A stretch of DNA of 5,284 nucleotides from JBBQDK01 sp038319625 (GTDB lineage: Bacteria > Pseudomonadota > Gammaproteobacteria > JBBQDK01): assembly GCA_038319625.1 (NCBI GenBank), contig JBBQDK010000162.1:1-5284 (forward strand), read 5' to 3'. Below are positions 1 through 5,284 of the stretch, in pieces; within the stretch, counting starts at the first letter, position 1, and each line of letters starts with the position of its first letter. The notes below the pieces were generated by a model that saw nothing but the letters and a program-made list of their open reading frames with translations, did not search any database and was not told the origin of the DNA. A program made the translations under genes and the position numbers.

Positions 1-534
1 CACAGCTATGCGCATTTGTATGGCCTGCCGTGTACCGGTTTGCGCTTTTTCACCGTATACGGTCCTTGGGGCCGCCCCGACATGGCACTGTTCAAATTCA
101 CCAAGGGCATACTGGAAGGAACGCCGATACCGGTATTCAATTCCGGGCGGATGATCCGCGACTTCACCTATATCGATGACATCGTGGAAGGTGTGGTGCG
201 TGTTATCGATACCCCGGCGGTTGCCAATCCCGAGTGGCGTGGCGATGCACCGGATCCGGCCACCAGCTACGCGCCGTACCGCATCTTCAATATAGGCAAC
301 AATTGCCGTGTCGAACTGTTGCGTTATATCGAGGTATTGGAACAGTGCCTGGGGCGTAAAGCGCAGATGGACATGTTGCCCATGCAGGACGGTGACGTCA
401 CGGCTACCGAGGCGGATGTCACACATCTGGAAACTACCGTCGGTTATCGACCGGCGACGACAATAGAAAATGGCATAGCGCGCTTTGTGGAATGGTATCG
501 TGACTATTACCGGGTTGGCCGCGCGGACAAGTAA
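1..534 (+). CDS. UDP-glucuronate 4-epimerase-like NAD-dependent epimerase, C-terminal part (5' truncated by window edge)
   Basis: Frame 1 is open from the first base to a TAA at 532-534 and gives 177 residues of an extended SDR nucleotide-sugar epimerase. Family members are usually about 330-340 aa, so roughly the N-terminal half lies upstream. That half carries the Rossmann GxxGxxG motif and the catalytic YxxxK, which should end just before the window. Visible family hallmarks are RFFTVYGPWGRPDMA (residues 15-29), MIRDFTYIDD (51-60), FNIGN (96-100) and a C-terminal block with ADV, GYRPAT and GIARFVEWYRDYY (about 138-170). This pattern is typical of enzymes that interconvert UDP-glucuronate and UDP-galacturonate in the cytoplasm for capsule, O-antigen or exopolysaccharide synthesis. 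The galU gene downstream on the same strand fits that pathway. Epimerase family is clear; the exact sugar substrate is inferred, and a related UDP-sugar epimerase is possible. The apparent TTG start at 16 is an internal Leu codon. Confidence 0.9.
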   Translation, partial: HSYAHLYGLPCTGLRFFTVYGPWGRPDMALFKFTKGILEGTPIPVFNSGRMIRDFTYIDDIVEGVVRVIDTPAVANPEWRGDAPDPATSYAPYRIFNIGNNCRVELLRYIEVLEQCLGRKAQMDMLPMQDGDVTATEADVTHLETTVGYRPATTIENGIARFVEWYRDYYRVGRADK

Positions 535-604
535 AGCATCCACTGCGCACGGGACCGCTAACACAGGGCTATCACAAACAATCGCGGCAGAAAGCCAGAG
601 TCAC

Positions 605-618
605 ATCAGGAATCAGGA
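605..618 (+). repeat. Tandem 7-bp repeat (ATCAGGA x2) in the galU leader
   Basis: ATCAGGA occurs twice head to tail at 605-611 and 612-618, just upstream of the galU ribosome binding site. Each copy holds an AGGA core resembling a Shine-Dalgarno sequence, but both lie too far from the ATG to be the primary site. It may be a slippage duplication or chance; no function is claimed. Confidence 0.5.
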
Positions 619-620
619 AC

Positions 621-625
621 GAGGA
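621..625 (+). promoter_or_regulatory. Ribosome binding site of galU
   Basis: GAGGA lies six bases before the ATG at 632. This decides the start: the open frame extends upstream to 485, but the added 49 codons overlap the end of the epimerase gene and encode no family sequence. The homologous GalU N-terminus begins exactly at this ATG. No clear -35/-10 promoter was recognised in the 97-bp gap before it, so co-transcription with the epimerase gene is possible. Confidence 0.75.
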
Positions 626-631
626 TTTAGC

Positions 632-1519
632 ATGCAGATCAGAAAAGCTGTATTCCCAGTGGCGGGCCTAGGCACGCGTTTCCTGCCGGCTACCAAGGCC
701 AATCCCAAAGAAATGCTGCCTATCGTCGATAAACCGTTGATCCAATATGCAGTGGAAGAAGCGATTGCGGCCGGCATCCAGGAACTGATCTTCGTCACCA
801 GCAGCAGCAAGCGTGCTATCGAAGATCATTTTGATAAAAACTTCGAACTGGAATTCGAGCTCAAGCAACGCGGCAAACAGGCCCTGCTTTCCATTGTCCA
901 CGACATCCTCCCGGAAGGCGTGTCCTGTGTCTACGTGCGCCAGCCCGAGGCCTTGGGCCTGGGCCATGCCGTGCTGTGCGCCGCCCCTGTGGTGGGTGAC
1001 GAGCCGTTCGCGGTGATTCTGGCTGACGATCTTATCGACGGCGGCGAGACCAGTTGCCTGACCCAAATGGTCGAACTCTACGATCAGCACAAATGCAGTA
1101 TTCTGGCCGTGGAAGAGGTACCCGTGGATGAAACCGACAAGTACGGCATTGTCAAAACCGCCGCCATCCAAAACCGTCATGCGCGCGTCGAGGCCATCGT
1201 CGAAAAACCGCGGCCCGAACGGGCGCCATCGACACTGGCCGTGGTCGGTCGCTACATTCTCACAGCACGCGTCTTCGATCTGCTGAAATCCACACCGCGC
1301 GGGGCCGGGGGAGAGATCCAGCTCACCGACGCCATCGCACTGCTGCTGAATGAGCAACAGGTCCTCGGCTATCAGTTCAAAGGCCGTCGCTACGATTGCG
1401 GCAGCAAGCTGGGTTATCTGCAAGCCACCGTGGAATATGCGCTCATGCATAATGAACTGAAAGACCAGTTCAGGGATTACCTGCAGACTTTCTGTCTGCC
1501 CGCGATCAACGGCAAATAG
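632..1519 (+). CDS. galU: UTP--glucose-1-phosphate uridylyltransferase (UDP-glucose pyrophosphorylase)
   Basis: This 295-aa protein makes UDP-glucose and pyrophosphate from UTP and glucose-1-phosphate in the cytoplasm, feeding surface polysaccharide, LPS and, through UDP-glucose dehydrogenase, UDP-glucuronate synthesis. The length is normal for bacterial GalU. The N-terminal nucleotide-binding signature AGLGTRFLPATKANPKEMLP (11-30) is followed by IVDKPLIQYAVEEA (31-44). QPEALGLGHAV (104-114), the metal-site LADDL (130-134), VEKP with its conserved Lys (190-193), GGEIQLTDAI (226-235) and the C-terminal YDCGSKLGYLQA block (254-265) are all present in the usual order, so the enzyme looks intact. 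The start is the ATG preceded by GAGGA. It lies 97 bp downstream of the epimerase gene on the same strand, which suggests a polysaccharide precursor cluster. It is followed by a 342-bp gap and a convergent operon. The function call is secure; any regulation is not visible. Confidence 0.96.
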   Translation: MQIRKAVFPVAGLGTRFLPATKANPKEMLPIVDKPLIQYAVEEAIAAGIQELIFVTSSSKRAIEDHFDKNFELEFELKQRGKQALLSIVHDILPEGVSCVYVRQPEALGLGHAVLCAAPVVGDEPFAVILADDLIDGGETSCLTQMVELYDQHKCSILAVEEVPVDETDKYGIVKTAAIQNRHARVEAIVEKPRPERAPSTLAVVGRYILTARVFDLLKSTPRGAGGEIQLTDAIALLLNEQQVLGYQFKGRRYDCGSKLGYLQATVEYALMHNELKDQFRDYLQTFCLPAINGK

Positions 1520-1690
1520 ATCGTCGAGGCATGCTTCCTGAAGGGCATGGAGCGTATCGGAGCATGTCGGTGTAGGGTGTGCGTGACTTGACACACGCAA
1601 CCTCACACGAAGTCGCAGAGCAAGAATATATATGGAATTGGCTGCTGAAATGGCTCACGGGACGGACTCGAAGAATATTATAAGATACTG

Positions 1691-1707
1691 TTATTAAATA
1701 TTAATAA
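1691..1707. repeat. AT-rich perfect palindrome TTATTAA-ATA-TTAATAA
   Basis: Two perfectly complementary 7-base arms (1691-1697 and 1701-1707) flank a 3-base spacer inside the most AT-rich part of the intergenic stretch. The symmetry could suit a dimeric DNA-binding protein, but every position is A or T, so chance occurrence is plausible. As an RNA hairpin it would be weak, with a tight loop. Confidence 0.5.
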
Positions 1708-1724
1708 ATCATTCACGATCATGG

Positions 1725-1744
1725 ATACCGTCGTAAATACCGTC
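1725..1744. repeat. Direct repeat ATACCGTC, two copies at 12-bp period
   Basis: ATACCGTC occurs at 1725-1732 and again at 1737-1744. The four bases after each copy are GTAA and AAAC. A 12-bp period is close to one helical turn, which might suit an iteron-like protein site. Two copies alone are weak evidence and no function is assigned. Confidence 0.45.
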
Positions 1745-1754
1745 AAACAGGGTG

Positions 1755-1821
1755 CTTACCCCCTGCGATGAGACTAAGAATGCCATGTGCGTTTAGTAGG
1801 GTCAGGAGATTGCGGGGTAAG
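1755..1821. repeat. Inverted repeat CTTACCCC / GGGGTAAG with a 51-base loop
   Basis: The arms at 1755-1762 and 1814-1821 are perfectly complementary. A second pairing, GTTTAG (1791-1796) with CTAAAC (1836-1841), interleaves with it, so the two stems would be alternatives or form a pseudoknot. The arms are short and the loop long, and one such 8-mer match is expected by chance in a region this size, so this is a noted structure and not a called RNA element. Confidence 0.35.
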
Positions 1822-1861
1822 GCGGGGCAGAGTACCTAAACACAAATATCGGAGATAAGAC

Positions 1862-2578
1862 CTAGTACTCCCAGCTCTCATGCCTCACAGGCAACCTATT
1901 AAGCTCATCCCTATAGAACATCCATTTCGGCATGAACTGATCCATCAATGACATAAAGCGGCTGTTGTGGGTCGGTTCAAGTATATGGGCCATCTCGTGT
2001 ACGACTATGTACTCAAGGCATTCCGGTGGTTTTTTTGCCAGCTCAGAATTCAGGCGGATACTTTTAGTCTTGGGGTTGCAACTACCCCATTTCGTTTTCA
2101 TCCGTTGGATAAATAATCGTTGTGTCTGAACACCCATCAGCGGTTGCCATTTCTCAATTAGAGGTTGGGCTGCCATTTTGATCTGCTGCCGGTACCACTC
2201 TTCCAGAACAGCCTGTTTCTTTTCCTCGTCGGCGCCAGGACGGACACTGAGTAGCATCTTGCTGTGTTTAAGCTCAACTGCCGGTACAGCGTCTTGCTCG
2301 ACTACCTTGAGCAAATAGCGTTTTCCCCAGACATAATGACTTTCCCGGTCAAGATACTCGCGCGGAGCTTCCCGTGCCTGCTCGCGCAATTTCTGCCGTT
2401 GTTGCCTGATCCAGCCGAGTCTTGATATGGCATAGACCCGGATGGTGTCGGCATTCATGCGTAGCGGGGCCGAGATTCGCACCCGGCCGGCAGGCGGGTA
2501 GACACTCAAATGGATGTTCTTGATGTCTTTGAACACCACATCCGCGACGATGTCACCGAATTTGACTTGCTTGGCCAT
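1862..2578 (-). CDS. YgjP-like (DUF45/SprT-type) zinc-dependent metallopeptidase
   Basis: This 238-aa protein carries the zinc peptidase signature HEMAH (194-198) in the context YIVVHEMAHILEPTHNSRF; E195 would be the catalytic base, and H194, H198 and H204 the likely zinc ligands. Upstream is the family-typical KTKWGSC (161-167) and a following IRLNSEL (174-180). The N-terminal half is basic and helix-prone around 50-75, and has the beta-rich lead-in typical of this family. There is no signal peptide or membrane segment, so it should be cytoplasmic. Its ATG overlaps the hsdR stop codon, making it the last gene of a type I restriction operon, and nothing follows on this strand for over 300 bases. 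Genes of this family are, from general knowledge, often seen next to hsdR, but their substrate is unknown. A role in HsdR turnover or DNA-protein cross-link processing is inference. Fold and active-site call are firm; function is open. Confidence 0.9.
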   Translation of the reverse strand: MAKQVKFGDIVADVVFKDIKNIHLSVYPPAGRVRISAPLRMNADTIRVYAISRLGWIRQQRQKLREQAREAPREYLDRESHYVWGKRYLLKVVEQDAVPAVELKHSKMLLSVRPGADEEKKQAVLEEWYRQQIKMAAQPLIEKWQPLMGVQTQRLFIQRMKTKWGSCNPKTKSIRLNSELAKKPPECLEYIVVHEMAHILEPTHNSRFMSLMDQFMPKWMFYRDELNRLPVRHESWEY

Positions 2579-2587
2579 CAGTATTCC
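2576..2587 (-). promoter_or_regulatory. Stop-start overlap (TGATG) and weak ribosome binding site coupling hsdR to the peptidase gene
   Basis: On the minus strand the sequence reads CCGGAATACTGATG. The hsdR stop TGA (2580-2578) shares its A with the peptidase ATG (2578-2576). GGA (2587-2585) lies six bases before that ATG and is only a weak Shine-Dalgarno match, so reinitiation by ribosomes finishing hsdR is likely. This arrangement implies one mRNA and linked expression of the two proteins. Confidence 0.75.
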
Positions 2588-5284
2588 GGCTGCGCCTTGA
2601 TAATGAGGAACAGGCGCTCGACAGACGGGACATCCATTAAGAGTTCATAGAGCGCATTTTTAATGATTTGCTCCCTTGCTTGGTAACCGCGCCAGTCATC
2701 GTTACGCACCTCTTTAACCGTTTCGTCTATCTGCAGGGCCAAGGAAAGCACAGCGGCGTGCAGTTTCTCGTTGCCATCCGGCCCTTCCTCTGCCGCCTTG
2801 TTGGCCGGCATCGCTTTGACAAGGTTGTTATATAAAGCCCGCTTGCCAGGGCTATCCAGCTCCTTGGGGGCATCCTCTGCCTTGCCGGTCTGCACTTTTT
2901 TGGCCAGTTCGGCGATACGATTCAGGTATTCTTCATAGGCGATGGCGTTGGCCTTGCGCGCGGCAATGATCTCGTCGAGCAATGCTGACATCTTTTCATA
3001 AAACGCCGGATCGTTGAGATGCTCCTTGATGATCTTGCTGCGAACATTGTTCTCGATGGTTTCGGCGACGGCGCTCTTGTTGCCTTTCAGTCCGCCAAGC
3101 TGCGCGTTGATCGCGCTGGCAATGCCGGACTTCACGATCAGCTCCAGCAGGCCCATGTTGTCGAAGGGCGATATCTTCCTCGGTTCATCGGCCTCGATGT
3201 AGGTGTCGATGAGGTGCCGCATGTCGGCCTCGTAGGCTTTCAGGTCGATGCTTTCTCCGCTGGCCATGCGGATGATCTCGCGCAGTTTCAGGTACTGATC
3301 GGTCTGTTGTTTAATGCGGGCGATGCCGGCGCTGTTGTAGCCGGCCTTCTCCAGGTCATCGGCGATATTGGCGTAGGCGCGGACCAGCACCACGGCCGCC
3401 TTATAAAGCGCGGTGCGCTGTGGCTCACGCTCATGCAAGTCGGTCGGGATTTCCGTGTTGCCGCAAAAGTAGTGGATATGCTCCAGCTCTCCCTTCGGCG
3501 GCTCAACCGGTTCGCAGAGCAGCACAAGGGCTTCGATGGCACTGTCGAGGCGTTCCTTTCCCTTCTTGAGACGATCCTGCAGCAACACTTCCGGATCCAC
3601 CCCGCCCGTGCTGTGATCCAGCTCTTCGGTATACACCGCGATGGCGTTTTCGACCTTCTTGAACAGATCCTTGTAGTCCACGATGTAGCCGAAGTCCTTG
3701 TCCTCCCCGTCCAGCCGATTGGTGCGGCAGATCGCCTGGAACAGCCCATGGTCCTGCATGGACTTGTCTATATATAGGTAGGTGCAGGGCGGCGCGTCGT
3801 AGCCGGTCAACAGTTTGTCCACCACCACCAACAGCTTCATGTTCGCCGGCTCCTTGCTGAACAAGGTCTTTGCCCGTTCCTCATAGGTCTCGGTTTTCGA
3901 CATGCCCGGCTTGGCATCGACGTCCTTGAGCAACTCGGTGTAGGTGTTGTAGATGAACTCCTTGTCCGTCTCGGTGTTCGCGCCGGTATCCTCCAGCGTG
4001 ATGTCTTTGGTCAGCGGATTGTAGGAAGTCACCACGGCGCACTTGTTCTTGAACGGTGTCTTCTGGAACAAACTGAAATACTTGCACGCCTCGTAGATGC
4101 TGGATGCCACCAGGATGGCATTGCCGCGTTCATTGGACAGCCGTGGCTTAACGCTAAAATCAAAAACGATGTCGCTCACCACCCGGTCCATGCGGGCCTT
4201 GGAGCTCAAGACCTTCTGCATCGTGCCCCACTGCTCACGCAGCGCCGCCTTCTGCCACTCGTTCAGGCCCTTGGTTTTGGTCTCGAACCACGTATCAATC
4301 TTGTCTTGAGAACCCAGATGCTGGTCGATATCCCGCGCCTCATAGACGAGATCGAGGACCACACCATCTTCCACACCCTCGCTGAACTTGTAGGTGTGGA
4401 TACAGCCGCCGAATACTTCATGGCTGGTCTGCCTGTCCTTGGCGAGCAGCGGCGTCCCAGTGAAGCCGATAAACACCGCGTTCGGCATCATCGCCTTCAT
4501 GACCTTGTGTAGCTTGCCGCTCTGGGTACGGTGGCATTCGTCTACAAAGACGAACACTTCGCCCACCGTCTGGCTAGGCTGGGCCTCCAGCTCCTTGATG
4601 AAGGCGTCAAAGTCGTCCACATCTTTCTTGCCGAACTTGTGCACCAATGAGCACAGCAGGCGCGGCGTTGCCTGGCCAAGCTGAGTCATCAGGTCGCGGC
4701 CGCTGCTGGTGCGTTTGATGGCCTCACCCACCTCGGTGAAGACGCGCTCGATCTGCTTGTCCAGTTCATCGCGGTCAGTGATGATGGCAACACGGGCGTT
4801 CGAGTTGTTCTCAAGTATCCACTTCGCCAGCAACACCATGACGATACTCTTGCCGCTGCCCTGGGTGTGCCAGATGATGCCGCCCTTTTTCTGGCGGACT
4901 TCCTGTTGCGCCGCCTTGATGCCGAAATACTGGTGCACGCGCGGTAGTTTCTTCACACCGCCGTCAAACAGGACGAAGTCGTGCATCAGTTCGATCAGCC
5001 GCGCCTTGGAGCACATCTTGAGTAGATACTTGTCGAGTTTGAAACGGCTGTTATCCGCCTCATCCTCTTTCCACTTCAAGAAATACTTCTCCGGCGTGCC
5101 GATGCTGCCGTATTGCAGGCCCTCCGAGTCGTTCCCTGCGAAAACGATCTGAACGGTCGAGAAAAACCACTCGTTGAATTCTTTGCGCTGGTTGGAGCGC
5201 AATTGCCGGATGCCGTCACCGATGCTGACCCGGCTGTTTTTCAGTTCCAGCACGCCAATGGCGATACCGTTCACATAGAGGACC
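2578..5284 (-). CDS. hsdR: Type I restriction enzyme R subunit, HsdR (5' truncated by window edge)
   Basis: The frame is open from the right edge to TGA at 2580-2578 and gives 901 residues. HsdR proteins are commonly about 1,000 aa or more, so roughly 100-150 N-terminal residues lie outside. HsdR is the ATP-driven translocase and nuclease of type I restriction, acting with HsdM and HsdS on unmethylated DNA. Counting from the first full codon, VLYVNGIAIGVLELK ends with the ExK half (13-15) of the PD-(D/E)xK nuclease site; the Asp should lie just upstream of the edge. Superfamily 2 helicase motifs follow: Walker A TQGSGKS (140-146), TDRDELD (169-175), DECH (248-251), TGTP (275-278), LLTGYDAP (491-498) and QAICRTNR (516-523). 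The remaining C-terminal third is helix-rich and charged, as in HsdR domains that dock on the methylase. The GTG at 5274 is an internal Val, not the start. No frameshift is seen. hsdM and hsdS should lie beyond the edge. The exact type I subfamily is not decided. Confidence 0.95.
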   Translation of the reverse strand, partial: VLYVNGIAIGVLELKNSRVSIGDGIRQLRSNQRKEFNEWFFSTVQIVFAGNDSEGLQYGSIGTPEKYFLKWKEDEADNSRFKLDKYLLKMCSKARLIELMHDFVLFDGGVKKLPRVHQYFGIKAAQQEVRQKKGGIIWHTQGSGKSIVMVLLAKWILENNSNARVAIITDRDELDKQIERVFTEVGEAIKRTSSGRDLMTQLGQATPRLLCSLVHKFGKKDVDDFDAFIKELEAQPSQTVGEVFVFVDECHRTQSGKLHKVMKAMMPNAVFIGFTGTPLLAKDRQTSHEVFGGCIHTYKFSEGVEDGVVLDLVYEARDIDQHLGSQDKIDTWFETKTKGLNEWQKAALREQWGTMQKVLSSKARMDRVVSDIVFDFSVKPRLSNERGNAILVASSIYEACKYFSLFQKTPFKNKCAVVTSYNPLTKDITLEDTGANTETDKEFIYNTYTELLKDVDAKPGMSKTETYEERAKTLFSKEPANMKLLVVVDKLLTGYDAPPCTYLYIDKSMQDHGLFQAICRTNRLDGEDKDFGYIVDYKDLFKKVENAIAVYTEELDHSTGGVDPEVLLQDRLKKGKERLDSAIEALVLLCEPVEPPKGELEHIHYFCGNTEIPTDLHEREPQRTALYKAAVVLVRAYANIADDLEKAGYNSAGIARIKQQTDQYLKLREIIRMASGESIDLKAYEADMRHLIDTYIEADEPRKISPFDNMGLLELIVKSGIASAINAQLGGLKGNKSAVAETIENNVRSKIIKEHLNDPAFYEKMSALLDEIIAARKANAIAYEEYLNRIAELAKKVQTGKAEDAPKELDSPGKRALYNNLVKAMPANKAAEEGPDGNEKLHAAVLSLALQIDETVKEVRNDDWRGYQAREQIIKNALYELLMDVPSVERLFLIIKAQPEY

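Larger units (their letters stand above)
1520..1861. other. Non-coding stretch between convergent galU and hsdR-peptidase units
   Basis: These 342 bases separate the 3' ends of two convergent transcription units. Plus-strand frames hold only tiny ORFs (for example 21 codons at 1632-1697 and 16 codons at 1721-1771) without a good ribosome binding site. The segment from about 1672 to 1715 is conspicuously AT-rich compared with the flanking genes. Short stems exist, such as TGCGTG/CACGCA around 1578-1597, but none is followed by a T-run on either strand, so no intrinsic terminator can be called. Transcription may end by Rho or by weaker structures. No tRNA, att site, insertion-sequence end or gene remnant was recognised. 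The composition shift would be compatible with a junction between chromosomal backbone and an acquired restriction locus, but that is inference. Confidence 0.6.

Noticed and set aside
485..631. A 49-codon N-terminal extension of galU in the same frame
   Set aside because: It overlaps the end of the epimerase gene, encodes no family sequence, and a good GAGGA ribosome binding site sits before the ATG at 632 where GalU homology begins.
1578..1597. TGCGTG/CACGCA hairpin as a galU terminator
   Set aside because: The stem has only six pairs with an eight-base loop and is not followed by a T-run, so it does not meet the pattern of an intrinsic terminator.
668..1606. A 312-codon open frame antisense to galU
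   Set aside because: It lies almost wholly opposite a clearly real galU, shows no recognisable domain, and is the usual shadow frame of GC-biased codon use.
1632..1697. A 21-codon ORF in the spacer
   Set aside because: It has no convincing ribosome binding site, resembles no known small protein, and is expected by chance in AT-rich sequence.
1791..1841. GTTTAGT ... CCTAAAC as integron attC-like ends
   Set aside because: The half-sites are in the wrong order and GTTTAGT does not fit the GTTRRRY core; there is no integrase or cassette context.
3019..3777. A 252-codon open frame antisense to hsdR
   Set aside because: It mirrors the codon pattern of hsdR, shows no family motif, and conflicts with an intact, motif-rich gene on the opposite strand.
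5272..5274. GTG as the start codon of hsdR
   Set aside because: The frame stays open to the window edge, and the preceding codons (Val-Leu-Tyr) continue the conserved LYVNGI...ELK nuclease segment, so the true start is further upstream.

Overview
The window reads as a piece of a proteobacterial chromosome, most likely gammaproteobacterial. I judge this from the style of the GalU and epimerase proteins and the moderately GC-rich coding sequence, not from any search. No rRNA or tRNA gene, CRISPR array, insertion sequence or transposase is visible.

Left part (1-1519, plus strand): a nucleotide-sugar block. It opens inside a gene for a UDP-glucuronate 4-epimerase-like SDR enzyme, of which only the C-terminal 177 residues are present. 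After a 97-bp gap comes a complete galU (UTP--glucose-1-phosphate uridylyltransferase, 295 aa). GalU makes UDP-glucose. An oxidised form of that sugar (UDP-glucuronate, made by a dehydrogenase not in this window) is the expected substrate of the epimerase. Together they point to supply of surface polysaccharide precursors.

Middle (1520-1861): a 342-bp non-coding stretch between two convergent transcription units. It holds an AT-rich palindrome, a 12-bp-period direct repeat and a long-loop inverted repeat. No convincing rho-independent terminator, RNA gene or mobile-element end could be identified.

Right part (1862-5284, minus strand): the distal end of a type I restriction-modification operon. 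hsdR (motor and nuclease subunit) runs in from the right edge without its first codons; 901 residues are visible. Its stop codon overlaps the start of a 238-aa YgjP-like zinc metallopeptidase gene (TGATG), so the two are probably translationally coupled. The methylase and specificity genes (hsdM, hsdS) are not in the window and would be expected beyond position 5284. The most interesting feature is this tight pairing of a restriction motor with a putative protease. It suggests, without proving, an accessory role for the peptidase in restriction control or DNA-protein processing.
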